A stretch of 64,000 nt of DNA, taken from assembly GCA_021820975.1 (NCBI GenBank), contig JAKADA010000004.1, positions 56,868-120,867 on the forward strand, read 5' to 3'. This document shows positions 27,033-36,363 of this stretch, piece by piece. The number at the start of each line of letters is the position of its first letter. Position 1 is the first letter of the stretch. The notes below the pieces were generated by a model. That model did not search any database. It worked only from the letters and a program-made list of their open reading frames with translations, and was not told the origin of the DNA. Origin of the DNA: Bacillota bacterium (GTDB taxonomy: Bacteria; Bacillota; Bacilli; Alicyclobacillales; SLC66). A program made the translations under genes and the position numbers.

Positions 27033-28448
27033 TTATCCAAGTTGCTTTTGCCATCCATCCTGCGTTAACAAAATGGTACAAGGACCCAAATTTTCTTCCG
27101 ATACAAATTCACCACAGTATCCATCCATATGGACACCAGGGTAAAGCAATCGAGTTACTTGCAAATAAGGTTTCTTTAGTTGCACCATAAGAGAAACAAC
27201 CGTTTGTCGATCTTCGTCAAGATCCCTTAGCAAAGCCAAGGCATCATCCATAGTAGGACGTAAACGTGCAAAAAGTTTCTGCTGATCTTCCGATAGCTTC
27301 CCTTGTTTATTAAAAACCTCTTGAAAAGCCAACGTCGCTTCATTTACCTTTTGTATTACTCGCTGTTTTTGTAACATAAGTTCTTCAATTTGTTGAAGAC
27401 GATTACCTAACTCAGAACTTGCTTCTAGTCGGATTACCGTTTTCGTTGCAAGTGGTGAACCGATCACTCGCGCAAACACATGGCTTAACGCGGTGATTTT
27501 TCCGCCTACAAGTAAACCACGTTTACCCGTAACTTGTACGGAGCGAGCTTTCACTACACTATGCATGATACTATCTGATACAATCACGTCGTTTTGGGCT
27601 GATACGGTAGCATTTTGCAAATATAATGCATGAATGGTCCCACCAGCCTCGATATGACTATGATTCGCCCCTTGTACACCACCGCGAATAACAATGTCAC
27701 CCTCGGCAATGAGCGATGCTGCCTCAATGATCCCATAAATTTCAATATTACCCCTTGCTTGAACACTAAATCCAGATAACACATTTTCGTGTACAACGAC
27801 ACTTCCCCAAAAATCAATATTCCCAGTGGAAAAATCTACATTATTGGCAATATGCAATACAGGTACGATAGAAATCTTGCGATTATCTTGATAAAGGATT
27901 TGTCCATCGATGGTTGCGATTATTTCCGTTGCATCAGCACTGATCGTAGTTCCCTTGCTCGCTCTTGATGCTAAGGCGATAGGTAGTGGCGGTTTAACGG
28001 GTACTGCTTGTCCAAAAACATTTTTACCAGCCTGACCAGGAATGCCGAGATGACGTTTAGCAAGAACTTGACCTGCCACAGCATTTTGTAAAACACCTAA
28101 CTCCTTGTAATCCACAGTGCCATCCAGTTTCTCCTGAGGCACAGGTTTTTTGTTCACTTCAAAAAAGAACTCCATTCGATCATTCGTCGACTCAACAGGT
28201 CTATCTCCCTGTGCTAGCAGGATCCCATTGGTCGGACCACACAAGGATGACAAGATACGTTCGAGAGCATCTTGTGGTAGGATGCCGTACACGACATGCC
28301 GATTTGTCAATAGATCTACTATTTCTTGCGCTGTATAAGGGCATGATTCATCAGGTGACATTAGAAAATTCCCCATAACAATCATACTATCATCGCTAAT
28401 TTCAATATCTACATGACAATTTTTTTCTTCCATATTTTCTTGTTGCAC
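27033..28448 (-). CDS. fapA: FapA / DUF342-family polymerising beta-helix protein
   Basis: This 471-residue DUF342 protein has an N-terminal domain, then a repetitive beta-helix-like region (about 190-330; VVVHENVLSGFSVQARGN, EIYGIIEAASLIAEGDIVIRGGVQGA, GGTIHALYLQNATVSAQNDVIV). A coiled-coil segment follows (about 335-410), and the end resembles YPGVHMDGYCGEFVSEENLGPC. FapA in other bacteria is a polar organiser or flagellar assembly protein; in Firmicutes its role is little studied. It lies between cheD and the swrB-like gene, where B. subtilis has sigD. The GTG at 28448 has GGAGAT upstream. Confidence 0.85.
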   Translation of the reverse strand: MQQENMEEKNCHVDIEISDDSMIVMGNFLMSPDESCPYTAQEIVDLLTNRHVVYGILPQDALERILSSLCGPTNGILLAQGDRPVESTNDRMEFFFEVNKKPVPQEKLDGTVDYKELGVLQNAVAGQVLAKRHLGIPGQAGKNVFGQAVPVKPPLPIALASRASKGTTISADATEIIATIDGQILYQDNRKISIVPVLHIANNVDFSTGNIDFWGSVVVHENVLSGFSVQARGNIEIYGIIEAASLIAEGDIVIRGGVQGANHSHIEAGGTIHALYLQNATVSAQNDVIVSDSIMHSVVKARSVQVTGKRGLLVGGKITALSHVFARVIGSPLATKTVIRLEASSELGNRLQQIEELMLQKQRVIQKVNEATLAFQEVFNKQGKLSEDQQKLFARLRPTMDDALALLRDLDEDRQTVVSLMVQLKKPYLQVTRLLYPGVHMDGYCGEFVSEENLGPCTILLTQDGWQKQLG

Positions 28449-28469
28449 AACGGTTCATCTCCATACTTT

Positions 28470-28943
28470 TCATAGGAAGCGCTCTCCAAATTGTGCTGTA
28501 CGAATCGAAAAAGCACCTGTCTCCGTAAATAATTCTACAGTACGTCCGATACTACCACCTACATCAGTTGCAACAATTGGGATTCCCGCCTCTTGAAGCC
28601 ATTGACTTACCGCCTCGACATTGCGAGGACCGACACGAACTATATCGGAACCTGTGGTTAAAGCAAACATTTGCGCACCGCCAGCGAGTTTGGCAATTAT
28701 GTGTCTTGTCTGCGCGCCTGCGTCTTTCATCAGATGAATTACATAAGGAAGACCTGTATCCACATACTTAGCAGGCAATTCAGTCTTTCCACCACTTGCC
28801 GGCAACATCACATGCAACAAACCACCAATCTTTACTATAGGGTCATACAAGGCTACACCAACACATGACCCCAGACCTAACGTTCGCAGGGAATCCCCTG
28901 CACCTGCCACTTTAGCTTCAGCCATGCCCACCTTGTGCATCAT
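28470..28943 (-). CDS. cheD: Chemoreceptor glutamine deamidase CheD
   Basis: This 157-residue CheD has the active-site triad context: the cysteine in LGLGSCVGVALYD, the histidine in LLHVMLPAS, and the following threonine region. GGAQMF and the NVEAV segment are also present. It deamidates receptor glutamines and, bound to CheC, takes part in adaptation. The ATG overlaps the cheC stop, so the two partner proteins are translationally coupled, as in B. subtilis. Confidence 0.96.
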   Translation of the reverse strand: MMHKVGMAEAKVAGAGDSLRTLGLGSCVGVALYDPIVKIGGLLHVMLPASGGKTELPAKYVDTGLPYVIHLMKDAGAQTRHIIAKLAGGAQMFALTTGSDIVRVGPRNVEAVSQWLQEAGIPIVATDVGGSIGRTVELFTETGAFSIRTAQFGERFL

Positions 28944-29578
28944 GCCAATCCCTCAATTCCCAGGGCACGAACTAAGGCCTCCTGAGTCCCAGGATCCGGC
29001 AAAAGAAACAAATGAGCATCCTCACTAGCCAAGTGATGATGAATCGATGTATGAATGATAAGAGCATAATTGCCTATAGGATTATCTTGTTGCAATCCAA
29101 CGTTCAAAACCGCTTGAGCCATATCCACGGCAACGAGTGGTACCGATGGAAACATCGTTAAGTGAGTGAGATCTGATAGCGATCCTAGGTAACTTGCCGC
29201 CATGATATTACCGATTTCACCTAAAGCAGATACTTCCATGTCGCTAAAAGGCGCTAAAGCATCTTTAGATAATTCAAGCAAAGACATGAGTTGTTTGGCA
29301 ATAGGAACAGTTTGGATAAAAAAAATGCTACCTGTTACTTCCCCTAACATACGTAAATAGACACATGCAACCACTTGTTCTGGACCACCTAAAATTTCGG
29401 TGACATCATCAAATGGAATAAATTCGACCCACGGCACCTCCATAGTCACTTTTTGCCGCAACATTTCCGATAAAGCTGTTGCTGCATGTGCCGCACCAAT
29501 ATTGCCTACTTCGCGCAACATATCTGCGGCATTTTTGTCTAAATGCACACCATTTCTCCAGTCGCTTTGATCCACCAC
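28940..29578 (-). CDS. cheC: CheY-P phosphatase CheC
   Basis: This 212-residue CheC has both pseudo-symmetric phosphatase motifs, each with the E-x2-N core: LREVGNIGAAHAATALS near the N-terminus and SALGEIGNIMAASYLGSLSD in the middle. So both active sites appear intact. It dephosphorylates CheY-P and is stimulated by CheD. The GTG start at 29578 has GAGGG upstream, and the gene lies directly between cheW and cheD. Confidence 0.95.
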   Translation of the reverse strand: MVDQSDWRNGVHLDKNAADMLREVGNIGAAHAATALSEMLRQKVTMEVPWVEFIPFDDVTEILGGPEQVVACVYLRMLGEVTGSIFFIQTVPIAKQLMSLLELSKDALAPFSDMEVSALGEIGNIMAASYLGSLSDLTHLTMFPSVPLVAVDMAQAVLNVGLQQDNPIGNYALIIHTSIHHHLASEDAHLFLLPDPGTQEALVRALGIEGLA

Positions 29579-29579
29579 T

Positions 29580-30041
29580 TTAGACCCTCGCTATCTCTGC
29601 CGCCTGTAACGCTTCGTGTTCCGCTAAAATATTTTCTAAATTTAATAAAATTAAGAGCTTATCTTTCAATTTAGCCACACCGTATATATAAGCAATATCG
29701 ACCGACCCGAACGTCGCAGGAGCGGGTTCAAGCGAAGATCGATCAATATCGGTAACATCATTGGCAGCATCAACGACAAAAGCAACATCTTGTTGCAAAA
29801 CATGTACGATGATCAATCGCGTATCAGTTGACTCTGCGGTAATGTTCATACTCAATCTCTCGCGCAAATCGATAACAGGAATAACAGAACCTCGCAGATT
29901 TATTACACCTTTCACAAAAGATGGCGCCTTTGGTACATAAGTAATGGATTGTACACGTTCAATCGAACGTACTTGCGCCACATCAACACCAAATTCCTCT
30001 TGTGCTAATCGAAAAACAATACATTTGATTTGTTCTTGCAA
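29580..30041 (-). CDS. cheW: Chemotaxis coupling protein CheW
   Basis: This 153-residue CheW-like domain protein shows CIVFRLAQEEFGVDVAQVRSIERVQSITYVPKAPSFVKGVINLRG and the IPVIDLRERL strand, then VAFVVDAANDV. It couples receptors to CheA. I place the start at TTG 30041, with AGGAGGAG upstream. In B. subtilis cheB and cheA lie between flhG and cheW; here only 83 non-coding bases separate flhG and cheW, so neither is present in this operon. Confidence 0.95.
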   Translation of the reverse strand: MQEQIKCIVFRLAQEEFGVDVAQVRSIERVQSITYVPKAPSFVKGVINLRGSVIPVIDLRERLSMNITAESTDTRLIIVHVLQQDVAFVVDAANDVTDIDRSSLEPAPATFGSVDIAYIYGVAKLKDKLLILLNLENILAEHEALQAAEIARV

Positions 30042-30124
30042 CCTAGCTCCTCCTCATCTAATTTGATTTGCTCTAGTACTTTTCTCCTCGACCTAGTCGA
30101 TGTCCTTCTTCCATCACTATCTTT

Positions 30125-31009
30125 CTATACTTGACGCCGCTTTGCAAAATGCTCCCAGATTTTTCGCAAGCCACGTGGCTCCTCCATGGGTTGTTCACTT
30201 GTGCGAAGTAAGGAATTTTTAGCTAGTTGGCGGACGCATTTTGATGCTATAGCACCCGGTTCTTTAAGAACAAAAGGAGATTGATGATAGACAGCACGAT
30301 TAACAGCATCATCTTCTAGAACATATCCCAGAATATGAGGTGATGTTTTCAGAAATTTTTGCGTAGTGAGGCTAAACTTACGTGCGGCTTCTGTAGCTTC
30401 TACGACAGACTGTGCGCGATTCACGACGACATGAATGTTTGGAAGTAGGCCACCTTTAGCCATTAGCTTAAGTAAGGAATAAGCATCAGCAAGTGCTGTT
30501 GGTTCGGGTGTCATCACCAAAAACAGATCATCGCAAAGTCCCATCATTTCCGTAGCATAACGACTAAATCCTGCTCCAAAGTCGACAAAAATACGATCAA
30601 AACGTCCTTGCACCGTGTTTAACTCATGTGCAAAGCGTGCCATTTGCATACTTGCCTCCCGCTCATCAAGCATAGTTCCTGATCCGCCCGAAATGATTTC
30701 TAATCCGTGCGCAGCCATCGTCATAGCATGAATCAGTGACACAGTACCTGATAATACATCCTCAAGCGAATAGGCAGGTCTAAGACCAAGCAGTATATCG
30801 AGATTCGCAAAACCTAAGTCACCATCAATAATTAAAATGTGCTCACCCATTTGACATAATGTCAACGCATAATTCAAGACAAGATTGGATTTGCCAACAC
30901 CGCCTTTACCGCTAGCCACGGCGACGACTCGAGTCAATACTTGCTCATGTTTTGCTCGTCCCTGCTGTTGTTGAATAATTCTCCGTAGTGTCTCCGCCTG
31001 ATCGCCCAC
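30125..31009 (-). CDS. flhG: MinD-type ATPase FlhG
   Basis: This 294-residue MinD/ParA ATPase has the deviant Walker A VASGKGGVGKSN near residue 33 and LIIDGDLGFANLDILLG. The N-terminal DQAETLR motif (residues 3-9) matches the segment that stimulates FlhF GTPase activity in B. subtilis. It controls flagellar number and placement. The GTG at 31009 has AAAGGGGG upstream and lies within the 3' end of flhF, so the genes overlap by 65 bases. The conserved DQA motif argues the overlap is real. Confidence 0.95.
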   Translation of the reverse strand: MGDQAETLRRIIQQQQGRAKHEQVLTRVVAVASGKGGVGKSNLVLNYALTLCQMGEHILIIDGDLGFANLDILLGLRPAYSLEDVLSGTVSLIHAMTMAAHGLEIISGGSGTMLDEREASMQMARFAHELNTVQGRFDRIFVDFGAGFSRYATEMMGLCDDLFLVMTPEPTALADAYSLLKLMAKGGLLPNIHVVVNRAQSVVEATEAARKFSLTTQKFLKTSPHILGYVLEDDAVNRAVYHQSPFVLKEPGAIASKCVRQLAKNSLLRTSEQPMEEPRGLRKIWEHFAKRRQV

Positions 31010-32108
31010 TTGTCATACCCCCTTTGAAAAGCGACGTCAGTTGCTCAACATCAGCGACCATGAGATCATTAGGTACTTCTTGGCCTGTAGTGATGTAAGA
31101 AAGCGGTATCTGCAATTCGTCAACTAAAGTAATGGCCAAAGATGGCAGTAACGCTTCATCGCTTTTTGTTAAAAGCAAAGCATTATACCCTATATTCTGT
31201 AAAACGGCAGCCGTTTCCTTTGCTTCTGCCAGACGAGATGTTAAACTCATCACAAGATAGGTTAAATCAAAATTGATTCCGCGTACCAATTCTTGTAGTT
31301 CCTTTGCTTGTGTGCTATCTAGAAAACTCCTTCCCATTGTATCAACCAGTATTAAATCACAATCCTTTAAGGAAAGGATTTGATCCTTTAAGTCATTCGC
31401 ATGATGCGCTACTTTAAGCGGTACGTTTAAGATATCAGCGTAAGTTTGCAATTGTTCTTTCGCCGCTACGCGAAAAGTATCGATTGTCACAAGGCCGACA
31501 CGACGACCATCACGTAATTTGGCATGCGCTGCTAGTTTTGCAATTGTTGTCGTCTTACCGACTCCCGTAGGTCCAACAAAAAGAACCAAATGATCACTTG
31601 TTTTAATCGTGCGACACGGACCTGTTTGATTGAGGACGGAGGCCAAAAATTCATCAAGTACTTTTTGCAACGATAGATCAGGTTCATGGGAACGCCGCTC
31701 CGTAAACTGTTCAACAAATTTATGAAGTAAATCCGTAGAAAATCCTGTCTGGGACCAATGAATTAAAACATCTTGCCATTCACTATCGAACGCTAATGGT
31801 CCAGCCAATCCTTCAAAAAGCATGGATGACAGCATATTTTTAATCTGTTGTAATTCCTGAACAACATCTTGCTTTGGCATTCCTTCTTTTGGACGCATTT
31901 GTATATCCGTATTAGGTATTGATTTGTCTTCAGGCGCAGTTTGCTCCATGGCCGCAAATACCTCATAGACTGTAAATCCCAACCAACCAGCAAGACCAGG
32001 TCGCCGAATTTTCCGCGAAGAGAGGATAATCGCATCGGGTCCCAATTCCTGTCTAACCATGCCCATGACTTGAGGCAAAGATTTGACGACAAACCTTTTG
32101 ATAAACAT
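30945..32108 (-). CDS. flhF: Flagellar SRP-type GTPase FlhF
   Basis: This 387-residue FlhF is an SRP54/FtsY-family GTPase that sets flagellar position. It has a basic N-terminal domain (FIKRFVVKSLPQVMGMVRQELGPDAIILSSRKI), a helical N domain, then the G domain with [17 protein letters not shown] near residue 177, DTFRVAAKEQL and VDTMGRS. The C-terminal end (SGRSGGDTTENYS) is variable sequence read through the flhG start. The ATG at 32108 shares one base with the flhA stop. Confidence 0.96.
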   Translation of the reverse strand: MFIKRFVVKSLPQVMGMVRQELGPDAIILSSRKIRRPGLAGWLGFTVYEVFAAMEQTAPEDKSIPNTDIQMRPKEGMPKQDVVQELQQIKNMLSSMLFEGLAGPLAFDSEWQDVLIHWSQTGFSTDLLHKFVEQFTERRSHEPDLSLQKVLDEFLASVLNQTGPCRTIKTSDHLVLFVGPTGVGKTTTIAKLAAHAKLRDGRRVGLVTIDTFRVAAKEQLQTYADILNVPLKVAHHANDLKDQILSLKDCDLILVDTMGRSFLDSTQAKELQELVRGINFDLTYLVMSLTSRLAEAKETAAVLQNIGYNALLLTKSDEALLPSLAITLVDELQIPLSYITTGQEVPNDLMVADVEQLTSLFKGGMTSGRSGGDTTENYSTTAGTSKT

Positions 32109-34147
32109 CAGATATTCACCACCCCTCCACTTTCTATTGGCGCATCGGGATCAAGCTCTGCATAGGATAAGACAGACAGATCGGGTAAACCGCGTGCCAA
32201 CACGCGGCGAATGTGGGCTCTTAGCACAGGTGAGACAAGAAGCACAGACGTTTTACCGAGGCTTGACAAACGAGAAACGTGATCACTGATTCCCTTGATT
32301 AATTGCTGTGCAATACGCGGATCTAAAGCAAGTTGAACACCTCGATCTGTAGCTGACATATGCTCTTGAATTCTACGCTCTGTACCTTGACTAAACGTAA
32401 TTGCACAAATTGCATCAGATCCCGTGCGCACTTGTGATGTAATTTGCCTGCTTAAGCGTTGCCTGACATACTCCGTTAAAATATCAGCATCCTTTGTCGT
32501 TGCAGCAAAATCAGACAAAGTTTCTAAGATAGTTGGTAAATCACGAATCGACACTCGCTCTAAGAGTAAGTTCGCAAGAACCTTTTGCACTTCACCTATT
32601 GTCATCAAGGACGGAATGAGTTCTTCTACCAATACAGGTTGCCGTTCCTTTACTGCATCGATAAGCGCTTTTGTTTCTTGCCTCCCTATTAGCTCGTAAG
32701 CGTGGCGGCGCAAAACTTCCGTTAAATGTGTTGCAATCAACGATGGTGCGTCAACGACTGTATATCCTTTCAACAACGCCTGATCTCGCATACTTTCGGA
32801 AATCCATTCAGCGGGTAAAGAAAAAGCAGGTTCCTTCGTTGGTATACCAACAATAGACGGATCAGCAATACCAGGGCTCATAGCGAGATAATGGCCAGGC
32901 ATTAGCTCATAACGCGCTACTTCACTCCCTTTGATTGCAATAATATACTCGTTTGGGCGCAGTTGAATGTTGTCTCTAAAACGAATCATCGGTACGACGA
33001 TACCTAAATCTAATGCAATTTGACGTCTGATCAGCGCAACACGTTCGAGTAAATCACCACCTTGTGTAGCGTCAGCAAGTGGCACAACAGAATAGCCAAA
33101 CTCAAATTCTACAGGTTCTACTTGAATCAGAGAGTACATACTTTCTGGACTTTTTGTTGACTTGGTTTTCTCAGCCTCAGCAGATTTTTTCGCCATTGCC
33201 TCATCACGTTTTCGACTAGATGCCATTCGTCTTGCCGCAATAACGAGCAAAATTGCGACAGGTGCTGTTACCCAAATTTGAATGGGAGTAAAGATACCCA
33301 AAATCATAATGACAGCAGAAACGATATATAACATTTTGGGAAAAGAGAAAACTTGAACAAGGATATCTACACCAAGATCTGATCCTGATGCCGACCGTGT
33401 CACGATTAAACCCGTCGCCGTTGATAAAAGCAGCGCAGGAATCTGACTAACTAGACCATCACCAACGGATAAAACCGTGTAAGTAGACAAAGCGGTGTTA
33501 AAGTTTAACCCTTGTTGCGCCATACCAATAATAAACCCACCAAGGATATTGACAGCTACGATAATCATCGCAGCGATGGCGTCACCTTTAACAAATTTGC
33601 TAGCACCATCCATCGCACCATAAAAGTCAGCTTCTTGCTCAATATTTTTGCGCCGTTGCCTTGCTTCGACATCCGTTATTAATCCTGAATTGAGATCGGC
33701 ATCGATACTAATTTGCTTCCCGGGCATAGCATCAAGCGTAAATCGCGCAGCGACTTCTGCGACACGTTCTGCACCACGCGTAATGACAATATACTGAATA
33801 ATGATTAAGATGATAAACACGATAATACCGACTACCGGATTACCACCAATCACAAAGTTACCAAATGTTTCAATCACATGGCCTGCATACCCACTGGTTA
33901 AAATCAAACGTGTCGAAGATACATTGAGTGCTAGGCGAAATAACGTTGTAATAAGCAACAACGATGGAAAGACCGAAAACTGTAACGTTTCTTGCGTCAT
34001 CATGGCGACTAAAAGAATAGTCAATGCAATAGCTAGATTAATAATCAAGAGAAAATCAAGCAAACCTGGCGGAATCGGAATGACCAGCATTGCGATCACA
34101 CCGATGATGCCAATCATCGGTAAAAGAGCCAATCGTTTCAACGCCAT
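32108..34147 (-). CDS. flhA: Flagellar export gate protein FlhA
   Basis: This 679-residue export-gate component has about eight transmembrane helices in the first 300 residues, including the FHIPEP-type loop (TRGAERVAEVAARFTLDAMPGKQISIDADLNSGLI) that carries essential charged residues. It ends in a large cytoplasmic domain (about 320-679) that forms the nonameric ring docking chaperone-substrate pairs. Length is normal. It lies in the usual flhB-flhA-flhF order. Confidence 0.97.
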   Translation of the reverse strand: MALKRLALLPMIGIIGVIAMLVIPIPPGLLDFLLIINLAIALTILLVAMMTQETLQFSVFPSLLLITTLFRLALNVSSTRLILTSGYAGHVIETFGNFVIGGNPVVGIIVFIILIIIQYIVITRGAERVAEVAARFTLDAMPGKQISIDADLNSGLITDVEARQRRKNIEQEADFYGAMDGASKFVKGDAIAAMIIVAVNILGGFIIGMAQQGLNFNTALSTYTVLSVGDGLVSQIPALLLSTATGLIVTRSASGSDLGVDILVQVFSFPKMLYIVSAVIMILGIFTPIQIWVTAPVAILLVIAARRMASSRKRDEAMAKKSAEAEKTKSTKSPESMYSLIQVEPVEFEFGYSVVPLADATQGGDLLERVALIRRQIALDLGIVVPMIRFRDNIQLRPNEYIIAIKGSEVARYELMPGHYLAMSPGIADPSIVGIPTKEPAFSLPAEWISESMRDQALLKGYTVVDAPSLIATHLTEVLRRHAYELIGRQETKALIDAVKERQPVLVEELIPSLMTIGEVQKVLANLLLERVSIRDLPTILETLSDFAATTKDADILTEYVRQRLSRQITSQVRTGSDAICAITFSQGTERRIQEHMSATDRGVQLALDPRIAQQLIKGISDHVSRLSSLGKTSVLLVSPVLRAHIRRVLARGLPDLSVLSYAELDPDAPIESGGVVNI

Positions 34148-34186
34148 TCCTCCTCAAAATTCACTTGCGAATACCACGTTACCATA

Positions 34187-35263
34187 TCATACAGTTCTCT
34201 TTTTCAAACGATAGACATACGCCAGCACCTCTGCTACAGCTTGAAATAATTCACCTGGGATATAGCCATCAATCTCAACCGTTTGGTACAACGATCTAGC
34301 TAACGGGCGATTTTCTACAATAGGAACGTCGTTTTCCTTGGCCATTTCACGAATTCTCAAAGCTATTTGGTCAACACCTTTAGCAACAACTTGTGGCGCA
34401 TGCATGGACAAAGCATCATATTTAAGAGCTACAGCAAAATGCGTAGGATTGGTAATAATCACGTCAGCAGTAGGAACTTTTTGCATCATGCGACGAAAAG
34501 CAATCGCCCTACCACGCTCTCGCAGTTTTCCTTTTACTTGTGGATTACCTTCTTGTTGCTTCATCTCATCTTTGACCTCTTCTTTAGACATGCGCATGTT
34601 TCGTCCGAACTGAAAACGCTGAAAGAAAAAGTCAAAGATCGACAAAGCGACGTACATTCCAGCAACATCGAGTACAATGGAAAAAGCTCGAGAAGCAAAA
34701 GCTTGAATAATATAAATGGGATCGGTATCCATCAGGGAAGCGAATTGTCCTGATGACCCAGCAAGTGCAAAGTACACCGCCACCGCAATAAAAATCAATT
34801 TTAAGGTTGATTTAACAAGCTGTGAAATAGCTTGCAAACCAAAAAGTTGTTTAATCCCCGATAACGGGTTAATCTTCGAAAAATTAGGATAAAGACCAGT
34901 CAAAACAAAAGACGGTCCAACTTGCAAAAAAGAGACCATAACCCCAACTACCATGCCAACTAAAAGCAGTGGCAACATCGCTGATAAAAGGTTTTGCATG
35001 TCACTATAAAAAATGCCTGGTAACCCAACATGGTCGTTCGCAAATACTAAACCTTCGCTGAACAAATCTGTCATTAACTTAGCCAACGATATATAGAGTT
35101 GTTGACCGAACATCCCAAGAGCTACGATGACACCAAGGAAACTAAATGCCATCGTCAAATCAGGGCTTTTAGCCATTCGCCCTTCACGGCGCGCGTCAGA
35201 AAGCCGTTTGGCCGTCGCACGTTCTGTTTTTTCCGCAAATAACTGAAGATCGAAACGAATCAC
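34187..35263 (-). CDS. flhB: Flagellar export switch protein FlhB
   Basis: This 358-residue protein starts with IRFDLQLFAEKTERATAKRLSDARREGRMAKSPDL, has four transmembrane helices, and a cytoplasmic domain with the autocleavage site NPTH (near residue 270; IITNPTHFAVALKY). Cleavage there switches export from rod/hook to filament substrates. The GTG start overlaps the fliR stop (GTGA) and has GGGGGTG upstream. Confidence 0.97.
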   Translation of the reverse strand: MIRFDLQLFAEKTERATAKRLSDARREGRMAKSPDLTMAFSFLGVIVALGMFGQQLYISLAKLMTDLFSEGLVFANDHVGLPGIFYSDMQNLLSAMLPLLLVGMVVGVMVSFLQVGPSFVLTGLYPNFSKINPLSGIKQLFGLQAISQLVKSTLKLIFIAVAVYFALAGSSGQFASLMDTDPIYIIQAFASRAFSIVLDVAGMYVALSIFDFFFQRFQFGRNMRMSKEEVKDEMKQQEGNPQVKGKLRERGRAIAFRRMMQKVPTADVIITNPTHFAVALKYDALSMHAPQVVAKGVDQIALRIREMAKENDVPIVENRPLARSLYQTVEIDGYIPGELFQAVAEVLAYVYRLKKRTV

Positions 35264-36048
35264 TTGACACCCCCAAGTCCTTGTAACACTTGACTCAAGG
35301 CATTTTCCATACTATTCAGTATACCTTGCATGGCATTTACAGCATCAGGTACAAACATAGCCACAAACAACAAACCGATTAAAAGGGAAATCGGCAATCC
35401 CACCACAAAAACGTTCATCTGTGGTACCGCGCGCGAGGCAACGGCTAAAGAAACATTCGTCAAAAAAAGTGCCAATAATACAGGGGCAGCAAACTGCAAA
35501 CCCATAATCATAAAAGAGATTAATGCTTGCAAAAAAGTATTGCTTAGAGCACCGTTGTATAATGTCGCCGATCCAAGTGGAATGATGTGAAAACTTTGCA
35601 ATAAGGCCAGTAAAATGGCGTAATGTCCATTAACCGATAAAAACCATAACGCAAAGACAAGATAATAAAAGTTGGACAATAGGCCTCCGGGACTTGTCAT
35701 GCCAGGTGATATGATGGTTGCTATTGAAAATCCCACCTGTTGATCAAGCAACTCCCCAGCAAATTGCGTTATCGCAAAAGCCGTACTTGCAATCAATCCG
35801 ATAGCTAAACCGGTTAGGGCTTCTATAACCAACAACGCTACAAAACTCCCTATGGTAACGCCTTGCATGGAAGTATGAATAGCTGTTTGCGTCATTGTAT
35901 TATCAATGAGTAAGGCGATAAAAAAAGCAAGACCAATCTTAAAAAACGCAGGAATTTGTGCATTGCCAATTACAGGTGCTGAGCCTATAACGGCGAGTAC
36001 TCGCACAAAAATGAGCAAAAACGCTAAGAGTACTGGAGTAATTGTCAT
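35260..36048 (-). CDS. fliR: Flagellar export gate protein FliR
   Basis: This 262-residue protein has about six hydrophobic helices and the conserved LIFVRVLAVIGSAPVIGNAQIPAFFKIGLAFFIALLI start and EALTGLAIGLIASTAFAITQFAGELLDQQVGFS core. It forms part of the FliPQR core of the export channel. The Shine-Dalgarno is weak (AAGAAG), so expression may rely on coupling to fliQ just upstream. Confidence 0.96.
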   Translation of the reverse strand: MTITPVLLAFLLIFVRVLAVIGSAPVIGNAQIPAFFKIGLAFFIALLIDNTMTQTAIHTSMQGVTIGSFVALLVIEALTGLAIGLIASTAFAITQFAGELLDQQVGFSIATIISPGMTSPGGLLSNFYYLVFALWFLSVNGHYAILLALLQSFHIIPLGSATLYNGALSNTFLQALISFMIMGLQFAAPVLLALFLTNVSLAVASRAVPQMNVFVVGLPISLLIGLLFVAMFVPDAVNAMQGILNSMENALSQVLQGLGGVK

Positions 36049-36054
36049 GGCTTC

Positions 36055-36324
36055 TTAACTGACGTATTGCTGAAGATTTCCTAAAATATGAGCTGTGAAA
36101 TCGGTCAAGAGACTCAACATCCAAGGTCCACTAAGCAATAGCACCACGATAACCACCGCAATTTTTGGGATGAAGGAAAGAGTTTGTTCTTGAATCTGCG
36201 TTGTTGCTTGAAAGATACTCACGAGCAAGCCGACGACAAGACCAGCTAGGAGCAATGGACCAGTAATTTCCAAAACCAATATAATGACTTGTTGTGCAAG
36301 TCCTACAATAAAATTACCATCCAT
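36055..36324 (-). CDS. fliQ: Flagellar export gate protein FliQ
   Basis: This 89-residue protein with two transmembrane helices shows the family pattern QQVIILVLEITGPLLLAGLVVGLLVSIFQATTQIQEQTLSFIPKI. It joins FliP and FliR in the export-channel core. An AAAGGATGG precedes the ATG, and the gene lies between fliP and fliR. Confidence 0.96.
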   Translation of the reverse strand: MDGNFIVGLAQQVIILVLEITGPLLLAGLVVGLLVSIFQATTQIQEQTLSFIPKIAVVIVVLLLSGPWMLSLLTDFTAHILGNLQQYVS

Positions 36325-36363
36325 CAGCTTCTTACCATCCTTTAGGCAAAGCCCTCATTCTTT

